This document shows positions 36,191-45,063 of a stretch of DNA of 64,000 nucleotides, piece by piece. Source of the DNA: Pseudonocardia cypriaca (GTDB lineage Bacteria; Actinomycetota; Actinomycetes; Mycobacteriales; Pseudonocardiaceae); the NCBI RefSeq assembly GCF_006717045.1, contig NZ_VFPH01000001.1, positions 2,976,001 through 3,040,000 of the forward strand, in the 5' to 3' direction. The notes beneath the pieces are model-generated. The model was not told where the DNA came from and ran no database searches. It worked only from the letters and a program-made list of their open reading frames with translations. Each line of letters starts with the position of its first letter. Within the stretch, counting starts at the first letter, position 1. The position numbers and the translations under genes are program-made.

Positions 36191-36808
36191 ATGAGCTGGA
36201 CCAGGACGGCGGCGGCGGGGGTCGTCGCGGGAGTGCTGATGGGCGTGACGGCCTGCGCAGGCCTCCCACCGGCGACACCGCAGGCACCTGTCTCGCCGCC
36301 CGCATCGGGCAGTGCCGCAACCACGGCGACGGCGCCGACCGCCGGAACCCGCGCCATCACGCCGACCGAGGAGGCGGACGGGGGCGGGCTGTCCCGCTGC
36401 ACCACCCGCGAGCTGTCCGTGGCGCTCGGAGAGGGCGATGCCGCGGCCGGCTCGGTGTACCGCCCGCTGATCTTCAGCAACACCGGGTCGCGCACCTGCG
36501 AGCTGCGCGGCTTCCCCGGCGTCTCCTACGTCGCGGGCGACGACGGCCACCAGGTCGGCCCGGCCGCTGCGATGTCGGGGGAGCGGGGCGCCCAGGTGCC
36601 GATCGCGCCGGGCGCCACGGCGCGCGCCCAGCTGCAGCTCGTCAACGTTCAGAACTACGACCCCGCCGCCTGCCACCCCGTGCCCGTTCGCGGCCTGCGC
36701 GTCTACCCGCCCGGGGACACCGCGGCCCTGTTCGTCCCCACGGAGGGCACCGGCTGCAGCGCCACCCCGCCGGGGAACCAGCTGTCCGTCCAGACGATCA
36801 CGCCCTGA
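36191..36808 (+). CDS. DUF4232 lipoprotein
   Basis: 205 residues. A lipoprotein signal (hydrophobic run, VTAC at about 22) is followed by a low-complexity Pro/Ala/Thr linker to ~65 and a DUF4232 domain (SRCTTRELSVAL, SNTGSRTCELRGFPGVSYV, GTGCSATPPGNQL). Four cysteines probably form two disulfides outside the cell. The family is common in actinomycete cell envelopes and has no known activity. GGGGAAG precedes the ATG. Its last 11 bp overlap the convergent LLM gene. Confidence 0.85.
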   Translation: MSWTRTAAAGVVAGVLMGVTACAGLPPATPQAPVSPPASGSAATTATAPTAGTRAITPTEEADGGGLSRCTTRELSVALGEGDAAAGSVYRPLIFSNTGSRTCELRGFPGVSYVAGDDGHQVGPAAAMSGERGAQVPIAPGATARAQLQLVNVQNYDPAACHPVPVRGLRVYPPGDTAALFVPTEGTGCSATPPGNQLSVQTITP

Positions 36809-37709
36809 AGGCGGACTGCCGGGCCAGCTCACCGAAGAACGCGATCGTGCGTTCCTGCTCCGCGGGCGGACCGACCGGGCAGAGCTGAAGCTCCGTCACG
36901 CCGGCGTCCGCGAAGCGCCGCACCGCCTTCTCCAGCTCCGCCTCGTTCCCGGCCAGGACGGTGTCCTCCGGGCCGGCCATGCCCGCCTGGTCGAGGGTGC
37001 GGCGGTAGCTCGGCAGATCGCCCGCCATGCCGAAGTTCTGCGCGACGTGTGTGCGCGCCGCGTCCGGGTCGTCGGTGAGGGTCGCGATCACGCCGACGAC
37101 GACCTGCGGGTCCGGCCGCCCCGCCGCAGCCGCCCGCACCGCAGGCACCACGTTCTCGGCGACGCTGCGCGGATCGGTCCAGGTGGTGATCACCCCGTCG
37201 GCCCGCTCCCCGGCCAGCCGCAGCAACCGCGGTCCGTGGGCGGAGATCAGCAGCGGCGGGGCGGACGCACCGGGCGCGGTCAGCGTGCCGGCCGCCGTGA
37301 CCGTCTCACCGTGCACCTCGACGGCCTCGCCCCGCAGCGCCGGGAGCAGGACGTCCAACTGCTCCTCGACGTGCAGGCCGGGCCGGTGCCAGCGGTGACC
37401 GAACCGGCCCTCGACGATGGGCTGGTGGCTCGGCCCGATCCCGAGCGTGAACCGGCCCTGCACCGCGGCTTGGACGGTGAGCGCCTCTGCGGCGAGCGTG
37501 AGCGGGTGGCGCGACCAGGTCACGACGATCGCCGTCCCCAGCCCGATCCGCGCCGCGCGGTCGCCGATGGCGGCGATCGCCGTCATCGGGTCCCAGCCGA
37601 CCCGCTGCCCGAACCACGCGCGGGCGAAGCCCCTGCGTTCCGCGTCCACCACCGCCTCGACCACGGCCGGCAGCGGCCTCTCTTCGTCGATCCACATCCC
37701 GATCTGCAT
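36798..37709 (-). CDS. LLM-class F420-dependent oxidoreductase
   Basis: 303 residues with a luciferase-like TIM barrel: FARAWFGQRVGWDPM, then RIGLGTAIVVTWSRHPLTLAAEAL and FTLGIGPSHQPIVEGRFG. The TE/LGTA region and pattern fit F420-dependent rather than FMN-dependent members, although the cofactor cannot be proven from sequence. The substrate is unknown. The ATG at 37709 was preferred to one at 37751, which would add 14 atypical residues and run over the divergent LysR region. Confidence 0.86.
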   Translation of the reverse strand: MQIGMWIDEERPLPAVVEAVVDAERRGFARAWFGQRVGWDPMTAIAAIGDRAARIGLGTAIVVTWSRHPLTLAAEALTVQAAVQGRFTLGIGPSHQPIVEGRFGHRWHRPGLHVEEQLDVLLPALRGEAVEVHGETVTAAGTLTAPGASAPPLLISAHGPRLLRLAGERADGVITTWTDPRSVAENVVPAVRAAAAGRPDPQVVVGVIATLTDDPDAARTHVAQNFGMAGDLPSYRRTLDQAGMAGPEDTVLAGNEAELEKAVRRFADAGVTELQLCPVGPPAEQERTIAFFGELARQSAFRA

Positions 37710-37750
37710 GCCACCAGTCCAGCCATGGCCCGCTCGCCGATCAACGAGCA

Positions 37751-37768
37751 ATCGCCCCGCGCAGCGAT
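37751..37768. promoter_or_regulatory. Possible LysR-type operator between divergent genes
   Basis: ATCGC, eight bases, GCGAT form an inverted repeat with the T-N11-A spacing of LysR boxes. It lies between the LLM start (37709) and the LysR start (37805), where a LysR protein could act on either gene. Confidence 0.35.
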
Positions 37769-37804
37769 AAGGACGGGTGATGGATCGAGTGGTAGAGAGA
37801 GGGG

Positions 37805-38668
37805 GTGGAGGTTCGCCAGCTGCGCTACTTCGTGGCCGTCGCCGAGGAGCTGCACTTCGGGCGGGCCGCCGAGCGGCTGCACGTCGCGCAGCCCGCGGTG
37901 AGCCAGCAGGTCGGCCGGCTGGAACGGGAGCTGGGCGTGCGGCTGCTGGCGCGCACGTCCCGCCGCGTCGCGCTCACCGGCGACGGCAGGCGGCTGCTCG
38001 ACGAGGCCCGCGCCGCCTTGTCGGCGGTCGACCGGGTACGAGCGGTGGCGGCCGACCTCGTCGCCGGCCGCGCGGCGGTGCTGCGGGTCGGCACCACCCC
38101 CGGCGTCGGGCCGCGCCTGTCCCGGGCCGCCGCGAAGCTGCGGGCGGAGGCCCCCGACCTCACGCTCACCCTCGTGGACGGCACGCTCGCCGCGCACGTC
38201 GCGGCGCTGCGCGCAGGCGAGCTGGACATCGCGCTCGTGCGCGGGACGGTGGCCGCCCGGGACCTGCAGGCGATCCAGGTGTGGCGCGATCCGCTGCAGG
38301 TGATGCTCCCCGCCGCGCATCCCGCGGCCGCTGCTCCCACCCTGCCGGTGACCGCGCTCGCCGACCTCACGCTGCGCATGCCCGACCGCGACAGCGACCC
38401 CGCGCTGCACGACGCCTTGCGCGCCGCCTGCCGCGGCGCCGGCATCGCCCCCAGCACCGGCCGGTCGGTGCGGTCCCTCGAGGATGCCGCCGTCGAGATC
38501 GGCATGAGCAGCCACGACGCCACGGTGGTCTGCGGCTGCGGCGGCGAGCCGATCCCGGGCGTCTCGGTGCGGCCCCTCGCGCCGCCGGTGGAGGTGCCCG
38601 GGATGCTGCTCACGCCCTCGAGCACGACGCAGACCTGCTTGGACGGCCTCGTCGCGGCCCTCGCATGA
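37805..38668 (+). CDS. LysR family transcriptional regulator
   Basis: 287 residues. The N-terminal LysR helix-turn-helix is textbook (RQLRYFVAVAEELHFGRAAERL, QPAVSQQVGRLERELG), followed by a periplasmic-binding-like effector domain. The GTG at 37805 follows a G-rich stretch. Downstream by 18 bp lies an alpha/beta hydrolase gene in the same direction, and upstream is the divergent LLM oxidoreductase. One or both are likely targets. Confidence 0.9.
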   Translation: MEVRQLRYFVAVAEELHFGRAAERLHVAQPAVSQQVGRLERELGVRLLARTSRRVALTGDGRRLLDEARAALSAVDRVRAVAADLVAGRAAVLRVGTTPGVGPRLSRAAAKLRAEAPDLTLTLVDGTLAAHVAALRAGELDIALVRGTVAARDLQAIQVWRDPLQVMLPAAHPAAAAPTLPVTALADLTLRMPDRDSDPALHDALRAACRGAGIAPSTGRSVRSLEDAAVEIGMSSHDATVVCGCGGEPIPGVSVRPLAPPVEVPGMLLTPSSTTQTCLDGLVAALA

Positions 38669-38686
38669 CCCCGATACGGTGACGCG

Positions 38687-39511
38687 GTGGTGATCACGCG
38701 GGACCTGCGGCTGCCGGACGGACGGGACCTGCGGATCCACGACACCGGCGACGGCGACACCGCGCTCGTCTGGCACCACGGCACCCCTCAGACCGGCGCG
38801 CTGTACGAGCCGCTGCTCGGGCTGGCCCGGCAACGCGGGATGCGGCTGGTGTCCTACGCCCGGCCCGGCTACGGCGGTTCCACACCCCGGCCGGGCCGCA
38901 CGGTGGGCTCGGCCGCCGCCGACCTGGCGCAGGTGGCCGACGTGCTCTGCCTCGACTCGTTCGCCGTGATGGGCTCGTCCAGCGGCGGCTCGCACGCACT
39001 CGCCTGTGCGGCACTGCTGCCCGGCCGCGTGACCGGCGTGGTGTGCTTCGCCGCGATCGCCCCGTTCACCGGCGACGACAGCTGGTTCGACGGCATGGCG
39101 GACGACAGCGCCCTCCGCGCCGCCCTCGCCGGGCGGGAGGCGCGCATGCGCCACGCCGAGCAGAGCGAGTTCGACCCCGCGGTGTTCACCACGGCCGACT
39201 TCGAGGCGCTGTCGGGCACCTGGGCGGCGATGGGCGTGGACGCCGGCGCCGCAGACCGCGCGGGGCCCGACGGCCAGGTGGACGACGACATCGCGCTCGT
39301 CACCCCCTGGGCCGCGGACCTCGCCCTGATGGACGCACACGTCCTGCTCGTGCAGGGCGAGCAGGACCGGATCGCACCGCGGACCCACGCCGAGCAGCTG
39401 GCCCGCACCCTTCCCCAGTCGGAGCTGTGGTTCCGGCCGGACGACGGGCACATCTCCGTGCTCGACGCGTGCCCCCAGGCCATGGACTGGCTGCTGGAGG
39501 TGACCCGGTGA
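38687..39511 (+). CDS. Alpha/beta hydrolase
   Basis: 274 residues with the alpha/beta hydrolase order: WHHGTPQTG oxyanion region, nucleophile elbow GSSSGGS (serine, residue ~103), acid in QGEQDRIAP and histidine in DDGHISV. The substrate is open; proline-iminopeptidase-like and esterase members share this pattern. TACGGT ends 6 nt before the GTG at 38687, pointing to a leaderless start independent of the LysR gene 18 bp upstream. It converges on the sigma factor gene at 39515. Confidence 0.85.
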   Translation: MVITRDLRLPDGRDLRIHDTGDGDTALVWHHGTPQTGALYEPLLGLARQRGMRLVSYARPGYGGSTPRPGRTVGSAAADLAQVADVLCLDSFAVMGSSSGGSHALACAALLPGRVTGVVCFAAIAPFTGDDSWFDGMADDSALRAALAGREARMRHAEQSEFDPAVFTTADFEALSGTWAAMGVDAGAADRAGPDGQVDDDIALVTPWAADLALMDAHVLLVQGEQDRIAPRTHAEQLARTLPQSELWFRPDDGHISVLDACPQAMDWLLEVTR

Positions 39512-39514
39512 CGG

Positions 39515-40522
39515 TCAGCCCGGGATCGGCCGGCCCTCCCGGTCGAGCCGCAGCGGCATGTCCCACATCGGGAACAGGGTGTCGACGTCGAGGAACGCCG
39601 TGTAGCCGACGATGCGGTCGTCCTTGATGTCGAGGACCTGCAGCGCCCAGGCGTAGTAGCCGTCGCCGTCGGGGTTGGGCCGCCACTGCGCGAAGGCGGC
39701 CATCCCGTTGGCCGTGAGCGGCTGCAGCTTCGAGCCCCGGCACGGCGCCCCCGGCCCGATCCACCACTTCTGGATCTCCTCGACGCCCTGCAGCCAGATG
39801 TCGTACGGCGGCATGTTGAGGATGGCGTCCTCGTGCAGGAGGTGCACCAGCGCCCCGACGTCGTATCGCTCGAACGCCTCGGCGTAGCGGGTGAGCAGCT
39901 CCTGGTGGTCGGCGTCGAGCTCGCCCGCGCCGTCGCCCTTCGGCCCCGGCTGCGCGAGCTCCTGCTCCGCGAGGGTGGCGCGAGCGCGCTGCAGCGCGCT
40001 GTTGACCGACGCGACCGTGGTGCCGAGGAGCTCGGCCACCTCGGACGCCTTCCACTGCAGCACCTCGCGCAGGATCAGCACCGCCCGCTGCCGGGCGGGC
40101 AGGTGCTGCAGCGCCGCCACGAACGCGAGGCGCACCGACTCCTTCGCCACGGCCAGCTCGGCTGGGTCGGACGCGGGCGGCAGCACCCGCGCGTCGGGGA
40201 TCGGCTCCAGCCAGGCGATCTCGGGTTTCTGCGCGGGCGCGGGGCCGTCGGTGGAGGCGGCCGGGCCGAAGTCCATCGGTGTGGCTCGGCGCTGGCGGCT
40301 GTCGAGCATCGTCAGGCAGACGTTCGTGGCGATCTTGTACAGCCACGAGCGCACCGAGGAACGGCCCTCGAACTTCTCGTACGAGCGCCACGCTCGCACC
40401 ATCGTGTCCTGTACCGCGTCCTCGGCGTCGGCCGACGAGCCGAGCATGCGGTAGCAGTAGGCGGTGAGCTCCACCCGGTGCTGCTCCCATGTGCCGGACG
40501 GGGCATCAGCGGTGACGGTCAT
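39515..40522 (-). CDS. ECF sigma factor with C-terminal SnoaL-like domain (SigG-like)
   Basis: 335 residues. Sigma2 (AYCYRMLGSSADAEDAVQDTMVRAW) and sigma4 (LPARQRAVLILREVLQWKASEVAELLGTTVASVNSAL) fill the first ~205 residues. A SnoaL/NTF2-like domain follows (~210-330, with YAEAFERYDVGALVHLLHEDAILNMPP). ECF groups with this extension have no separate anti-sigma factor; the extra domain sets activity. It resembles M. tuberculosis SigG more than SigJ. GAAGGGGGAA precedes the ATG at 40522. No partner gene is evident next to it. Confidence 0.87.
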   Translation of the reverse strand: MTVTADAPSGTWEQHRVELTAYCYRMLGSSADAEDAVQDTMVRAWRSYEKFEGRSSVRSWLYKIATNVCLTMLDSRQRRATPMDFGPAASTDGPAPAQKPEIAWLEPIPDARVLPPASDPAELAVAKESVRLAFVAALQHLPARQRAVLILREVLQWKASEVAELLGTTVASVNSALQRARATLAEQELAQPGPKGDGAGELDADHQELLTRYAEAFERYDVGALVHLLHEDAILNMPPYDIWLQGVEEIQKWWIGPGAPCRGSKLQPLTANGMAAFAQWRPNPDGDGYYAWALQVLDIKDDRIVGYTAFLDVDTLFPMWDMPLRLDREGRPIPG

Positions 40523-40607
40523 CGGTTCCCCCTTCTCGCGCGACGAAGCCTAGAGCGGGTGGCCGACAAAACCGAGCGAGGACCGGAATCCGGCGAGATG
40601 CGTCCGG

Positions 40608-41813
40608 TCAGACGGTCCCACGGCGGACGTGGCGGTCCCGGCCTGCGAGCACCCCCGCCGTGCCCTGGACGACGAGCAGCGCGAGCAGCAGCAGGATCGG
40701 GACGGTCCACCCCCCGGTCAGGTCGCGCAGCGCGCCCACCGCGAACGGGCCCGCCGCCGCGAGGACGTATCCGGCGCTCTGCGCCATCCCGGACAGCTGC
40801 GCCGCGTGGGCCGCGTCCGGGGCGCGCAGTGCGACGAGGGTGAGTGCGAGGCCGAGCGCGGCGCTCTGGGCGAAGCCGAGCAGGACCACGGCCACCAGCT
40901 CGACGCCGACCGGCGCGAGCAATCCGAGCAACCCGACCGCGGCCACGGCCGTGATGCCGAGGGCGGCGGCGCGCTGACGCGGTCCGCGGGTGGCGATCAT
41001 CGGGGCGATCAAGGCGCCTGCGATGCCGGCCACCGTGGAGAGCGAGAGCAACCACCCCGCCACCACGGGGTCGTAGCCGCGGTCCACGAGCAGCGCGGGC
41101 AGCCAGGCAGCGATCGCGAAGAAGCCGAGCGACTGCAGGCCCATGTAGACGGTGACCTGCCAGGCCAGCGCGTCGCGCCAGAGCCCGCCGACCCGCAGCC
41201 TGCCCATCCGGGCGGGGCGTCCGGCCCGGCGGACGTGCGGCAGCCAGCACAGCAGCGCGAGCAGGGCGAACAGCGCCCACGCGGCGAGCGCGCCGTGCCA
41301 CCCGAGCCCGGTGGCGTGCGCCAGCGGCACGGTGACGCCCGCCGCGAGGGCACCGCCGCCCGCGATCGCCATCGTGTAGAGGCCGGTCATCATGCCGGTC
41401 CGGTGGGCGAAGTCGCGCTTGATCAGGCTGGGGAGCAGCACGTTGCCGATCGCGATCGCCGAGCCGAGCAGCACCGTGCCGGCGAAGAGCGCCGCGAGCG
41501 AACCGCTCGAGCGCACCAGGAAGCCGACGATCAGGAACGCCAGCGCCGCCAGCAACGCTCGTTCGATGCCGAGCCGCCGCGCCAGCGGCGGCGCCACCGG
41601 GGCGACGAGGCCGAAGCAGAGCACCGGCAGGGCCGTGAGGACCCCCGCCGCGGTGGCCGAGAGCCGCTCGTCGGCCTGTATCTGGGACAGCAGCGGCGCC
41701 ACGCCGACCACCGCAGGCCGCAGGTTCGCCGCGACCAGCACGATCGCCAGGCCGACCCACCAGGCGGGCGCCACTCCGGCCCGCGCAGGCGGGGCAGCCG
41801 CGTTCACGCTCAC
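40608..41813 (-). CDS. MFS transporter, CynX/NimT family
   Basis: 401 residues with twelve predicted membrane spans and the CynX/NimT start motif (VAANLRPAVVGVAPLLSQI). Members carry cyanate, nitroimidazoles or unknown small anions; substrate is not predictable here. The GTG at 41813 overlaps the stop of the GntR/FCD regulator upstream (GTGA), so they form one unit. The regulator probably controls this exporter through the operator at 42505-42517. Confidence 0.88.
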   Translation of the reverse strand: MSVNAAAPPARAGVAPAWWVGLAIVLVAANLRPAVVGVAPLLSQIQADERLSATAAGVLTALPVLCFGLVAPVAPPLARRLGIERALLAALAFLIVGFLVRSSGSLAALFAGTVLLGSAIAIGNVLLPSLIKRDFAHRTGMMTGLYTMAIAGGGALAAGVTVPLAHATGLGWHGALAAWALFALLALLCWLPHVRRAGRPARMGRLRVGGLWRDALAWQVTVYMGLQSLGFFAIAAWLPALLVDRGYDPVVAGWLLSLSTVAGIAGALIAPMIATRGPRQRAAALGITAVAAVGLLGLLAPVGVELVAVVLLGFAQSAALGLALTLVALRAPDAAHAAQLSGMAQSAGYVLAAAGPFAVGALRDLTGGWTVPILLLLALLVVQGTAGVLAGRDRHVRRGTV

Positions 41814-42493
41814 GGCCTGCGCTCCACGATCGCGCGGGCCGCGTCGAGGTAGCGGTCGGCGGCCGCTCGCGCCGCGTCCGGGTCACCTGCGGCGATCGCT
41901 GCTGCGAGCTCCTCGTGCCCGGGGAAGCCCGCGGGGTCGTCGTCGTGCTCGTCGATCTCGCTGACGGTGCGCTGCACGGCCTCGCTGAGGCCGGCGTACA
42001 GGTCGATGAGCACCGGGTTGCCGGTGGCCGCGATCACCGCCCGGTGGAAGGCCACGTCGGCCGCGACGAACGCGGCCCGGTCCGGCTGGTCGCACGCGGC
42101 GCGCCGGGCCTCGACCGCGGCCCGGATCGCCGCGACGTCGGCATCGGTCCGGTGCAACGCGGCGGCGACGGCGGCGTCCCGCTCCAGGCTGGTGCGCACG
42201 GCGAGCACGTGCGCCACGGTGGTGCGCCGGGCCCTTCGCATCAGGGCGGCGCCGAGATCGCTGGTGGCGCGCACGTACGTGCCGTCGCCTCGGCGCGGCT
42301 CGAGGACACCGGCGTGCTCGAGGGCCCGCACCGCCTCGCGCACGGTGTTGCGCCCCACGCCCAGCGCGGCCACCAGCTCCGGCTCCGGCGGGATCTTCGC
42401 CCCGACCGGCCACTCGCCGGCCGCGATGAGCGCCTCGAACTGCGCCACGACCTCGTCGCACAAGCGGCCTGGCCGCACCGCTGTCAGTCCCAT
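41810..42493 (-). CDS. FadR-subfamily GntR transcriptional regulator
   Basis: 227 residues. A GntR winged helix (KIPPEPELVAALGVGRNTVREAV) is followed by an all-helical FCD ligand domain with metal-site residues (D/H pattern in FVAADVAFHRAVIAATGN, and HEELAAAI). FCD domains bind organic acids with a metal. It is divergent from the gene at 42542 by 48 bp, a space holding AACAT-N3-ATGTT. It is translationally coupled to the MFS gene. Confidence 0.9.
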   Translation of the reverse strand: MGLTAVRPGRLCDEVVAQFEALIAAGEWPVGAKIPPEPELVAALGVGRNTVREAVRALEHAGVLEPRRGDGTYVRATSDLGAALMRRARRTTVAHVLAVRTSLERDAAVAAALHRTDADVAAIRAAVEARRAACDQPDRAAFVAADVAFHRAVIAATGNPVLIDLYAGLSEAVQRTVSEIDEHDDDPAGFPGHEELAAAIAAGDPDAARAAADRYLDAARAIVERRP

Positions 42494-42504
42494 CGAAACA
42501 ACCT

Positions 42505-42517
42505 AACATCCCATGTT
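42505..42517. promoter_or_regulatory. GntR-type operator AACAT-N3-ATGTT
   Basis: A perfect 5-bp inverted repeat with 3-bp spacer, 12 bp upstream of the GntR start and 25 bp upstream of the divergent gene. TAGCGT (42529-42534) next to it is the -10-like element of the divergent gene, so one bound repressor could block both. Confidence 0.55.
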
Positions 42518-42541
42518 TGGTCGCCGCGTAGCGTCGCCGCC

Positions 42542-43159
42542 GTGGCCGTCATCCATCAGGCGCAGATCACCCCGACCAAGGCCGAGCTGATCGCGGGCTG
42601 GGTCCCGTCCCGGGTCTGGTCGGGCGGCACCACAGCGCCTCCCGCCCCGCTGGGTGCGTACCGGTTCGACGACCCGGCGGGGGAGGTGGGCATGGAGACC
42701 CACCTCGTCCGGACGGCGGAGGGCGTCGTCCTACAGGTCCCGCTCACCTACCGGGGCGCTCCGCTCGCCGGCGCCGAACGCCACCTCGTCGGCACGATGG
42801 AGCACACCCACCTCGGGCGCCGGTGGGTGTACGACGGCTGCGGCGACCCGGTCTACGTAGCGGCGCTGGCCGCGGTGATCCGCACCGGCGGCCGGGAGGC
42901 CGAGGAATGGGTCGAGTCCGACAGCGGCCCCGTTCGCCGCGAGGCGACGGTCGAGGTGACCGGATCCGGCGCTCCCGGCGCAGCCGTGCCCGCACCCGAG
43001 GCCGTCGAACCGCTCGACGGCCCCACGACCACCGCCGTCGGCGGGCTCACCGTTCTGCGGGTCATCGGACAGGGCCTCGACCCGGAGGGTGCCCAGACGC
43101 TGACCGGCACCTGGTCCGGACAGGACCGGCCGGCGCTCCTGGCGTTCCTCACCCCCTGA
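42542..43159 (+). CDS. Maltokinase N-terminal cap-like / CG0192-type conserved protein
   Basis: 205 residues. The middle (VGMETHLVRTAEGVVLQVPLTYRG, then GTMEHTHLGRRWVYDGCGDPVYV) resembles the cap domain at the N terminus of maltokinases, but no kinase domain follows. Stand-alone proteins of this type are frequent in actinomycetes with no known role. The GTG at 42542 lies 7 nt after TAGCGT, so it is probably leaderless. It shares a control region with the divergent GntR/MFS unit. Confidence 0.65.
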   Translation: MAVIHQAQITPTKAELIAGWVPSRVWSGGTTAPPAPLGAYRFDDPAGEVGMETHLVRTAEGVVLQVPLTYRGAPLAGAERHLVGTMEHTHLGRRWVYDGCGDPVYVAALAAVIRTGGREAEEWVESDSGPVRREATVEVTGSGAPGAAVPAPEAVEPLDGPTTTAVGGLTVLRVIGQGLDPEGAQTLTGTWSGQDRPALLAFLTP

Positions 43160-43165
43160 GGCGGC

Positions 43166-43624
43166 TCAGGCGCGGATCGCCCGGCGGATCGCCTCCAGGT
43201 CGGCGCGCAGGTGGCGCACGCGCTCGGCGCCGAGGATCTCGCCGACCTCGTGCTCGAGCTCGGGGACGAGCCCCTGGGCGATGTCGATCACGTCGTGTCC
43301 GCGCTCGGTCGGCACGACGAGCTTCGCGCGCCGGTCGGTCGGGTCGGGCACGCGCCGCACGTACCCGTGGGTCTCGAGGTGCTTCACGAGCTCCGCCATC
43401 GCCTGCTTGGTCATCTGCGCCCGCTCGGCGAGCAGGCTCACGGTCGTACCCGTGTCGTCGAGGTACTGGAAGACCGCGCCGTGCGCGGGTCGCACCTCGG
43501 TGTGCCCGTGTTCGGCGAGCCGGGTGAGGACGCGGTCGTTGAGCGCCACGAACGCCTCGCGCATGAGGACCGCGAGGTTCGCCGGCCGCTCGTGCCCGCC
43601 CAGTCTGGGCAGACGCCTTGACAT
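43166..43624 (-). CDS. MarR family transcriptional regulator
   Basis: 152 residues with a MarR core (VSLLAERAQMTKQAMAELVKHLETHGYVRR, then PTDRRAKLVVPTERG). AGGAGGCC before the ATG at 43624 lies within the inverted repeat GACAGG-N3-CCTGTC, so binding there would also block its own ribosome site. It is divergent from a cupin gene 30 bp away, the likely target. It converges with the cap-like gene. Confidence 0.88.
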   Translation of the reverse strand: MSRRLPRLGGHERPANLAVLMREAFVALNDRVLTRLAEHGHTEVRPAHGAVFQYLDDTGTTVSLLAERAQMTKQAMAELVKHLETHGYVRRVPDPTDRRAKLVVPTERGHDVIDIAQGLVPELEHEVGEILGAERVRHLRADLEAIRRAIRA

Positions 43625-43625
43625 A

Positions 43626-43640
43626 GACAGGCCTCCTGTC
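43626..43640. promoter_or_regulatory. MarR-type operator GACAGG-N3-CCTGTC
   Basis: A perfect 6-bp inverted repeat between the divergent MarR (start 43624) and cupin (start 43655) genes. A further CCTGTC appears just inside the cupin gene at about 43666. Confidence 0.5.
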
Positions 43641-43654
43641 CACCATCTTCGAAT

Positions 43655-44119
43655 ATGGACATGCTACCTGTCGACTCTGTCGACCCCGAGTGCATCCGGA
43701 CCGGCCTGGACGAGATCACCGTCCTCGCCACGAGCGCCCAGACCGGCGGCGCCCTGTTCGCCGTGCAGGTCCGGATGCCCCCAGGTGGAGGCCCTCCGGT
43801 GCTGCACCGCCACGACCCGGGCGAGGTCTACCTGGTGCAGGAGGGTGAGTTCACCTTCTACGTGGGGGAAGCCGTCGATCCCGACCGCCGGCGCTTCACC
43901 GCCCGGGCAGGAGATGCCGTCCCGCTCGCCGGCCGCACGCCGCACACCATTCGCAACGAGTCGGCCGAGGACGCCGTCGCCGTCGTCGTGCACGCGCCCG
44001 GTGGCCCGATGGAGGGGTTCGTGCGTGCGGTCGCCGCACTAGGTGCCGATCCGGGGCTGGACGAGGTCCTGGTCGCGGCCGAACAGAACGGGATCGAGCT
44101 GCTCGGGCCCATCCCGTAG
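43655..44119 (+). CDS. Cupin domain protein
   Basis: 154 residues with a cupin_2 barrel: HRHDPGEVYLVQEGEFTFYVG (motif 1 with metal-ligand histidines and glutamate) and RTPHTIRN (motif 2). Single-domain cupins bind a metal and serve as dioxygenases, isomerases or sensors; no substrate can be named. The second ATG (43661) is an equal start. Control by the divergent MarR gene is likely. Confidence 0.83.
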   Translation: MDMLPVDSVDPECIRTGLDEITVLATSAQTGGALFAVQVRMPPGGGPPVLHRHDPGEVYLVQEGEFTFYVGEAVDPDRRRFTARAGDAVPLAGRTPHTIRNESAEDAVAVVVHAPGGPMEGFVRAVAALGADPGLDEVLVAAEQNGIELLGPIP

Positions 44120-44136
44120 ACCCGGACGGGAACGGG

Positions 44137-44985
44137 TCACCAGCGGCGCGTCCACACCTCACCGTTGCTCGCGAACCCGGAGCGCCCGAGGATCCGCGCG
44201 GCGGGCGAGCCGGACGGAGCCTGCGCGCTGATCGCGTCGTAACCGACCGAGCGCGCGTGCCGCACGCACTCCGCGACCAGCCGTGAACCGATCCCGGCAC
44301 CCCGTGCCGCCGGTTCCACGCGCAGGAGTGTCAAGCGGGCCGTGCCCGGGTCGCTGTCGTCGGCGAGGCACAGCGCACTGCCGACGGGCTCGCCGTCGAC
44401 GTCGGCGATCCACGCCGCCTCCCGCGGGTCGGCCCGGCAGGCGAACCCGGCCACGACGCGGGCCGCCTCGCTCTCCTCCGCACCGTGCCGGGAGATGATC
44501 CACCCGAGCTCGCCGGGCCCGGGGCCGCGCAGCACGACGGTGCGGGGGAGCGGCCGGTCGCCGAGCGTGCGGCGGATGCAGTCCATCGCGGCCACGAGCT
44601 GCCCTCGTCCGTCCTCGTCGAGCGGTTCCAGGAGCCGTTCCGTGGCGCGGACCTGCTCGTCGTCGATGCGCCCGTACGCCGCCCGGCCCTGGGCGGTGAG
44701 CCGCACGACCTGGCGCCGCCCGTCGTCCTGCGCCGCCTCGCGCACCAGGAGCCCGTCGGCGCTGAACCGGCGGAGGATCCGGCTGAGGTAGCCGGCGTCG
44801 ATCCCCAGCACACCGCGCAGCTCCGAGACCCCCATCTCGTCGCGGTGCGCCAGCTCGAACAGCACGCGCGCCTCGGTGAGCGAGTACGGCGTGCCGAGGA
44901 CGCCGGCCTCGAGCACGCCGATCACCCGCGTGTAGAAGCGGTTGAACTCGCGGACCCGGGCCACGACCGGTGCCGGCTCGGACAT
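44137..44985 (-). CDS. MarR-GNAT fusion: regulator with acetyltransferase domain
   Basis: 282 residues. Residues ~10-150 form a MarR winged helix (MGVSELRGVLGIDAGYLSRILRRF, then AAQDDGRRQVVRLTAQG). Residues ~155-282 form a GNAT fold with the acetyl-CoA loop RGAGIGSRLVAECVRHA. Such fusions occur widely; the transferase half may sense or modify the inducer. GGAGGGA precedes the ATG at 44985. The divergent space contains TTGAC-N3-GTCAA, the probable operator. Confidence 0.9.
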   Translation of the reverse strand: MSEPAPVVARVREFNRFYTRVIGVLEAGVLGTPYSLTEARVLFELAHRDEMGVSELRGVLGIDAGYLSRILRRFSADGLLVREAAQDDGRRQVVRLTAQGRAAYGRIDDEQVRATERLLEPLDEDGRGQLVAAMDCIRRTLGDRPLPRTVVLRGPGPGELGWIISRHGAEESEAARVVAGFACRADPREAAWIADVDGEPVGSALCLADDSDPGTARLTLLRVEPAARGAGIGSRLVAECVRHARSVGYDAISAQAPSGSPAARILGRSGFASNGEVWTRRW

Positions 44986-45026
44986 CTCGTCCCTCCGAAA
45001 ACAGCTTGACAGAGGCCACCAACCCG

Positions 45027-45039
45027 TTGACGCTGTCAA
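45027..45039. promoter_or_regulatory. Operator TTGAC-N3-GTCAA between MarR-GNAT and divergent small genes
   Basis: A perfect 5-bp inverted repeat. TTGACAG at 45006-45012 pairs in addition with CTGTCAA at 45033-45039, so two overlapping dyads are possible. It lies 42 bp from the MarR-GNAT start and 25 bp from the divergent gene. Confidence 0.5.
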
Positions 45040-45063
45040 ACATTACCGGAAGGGGGCGACGTC

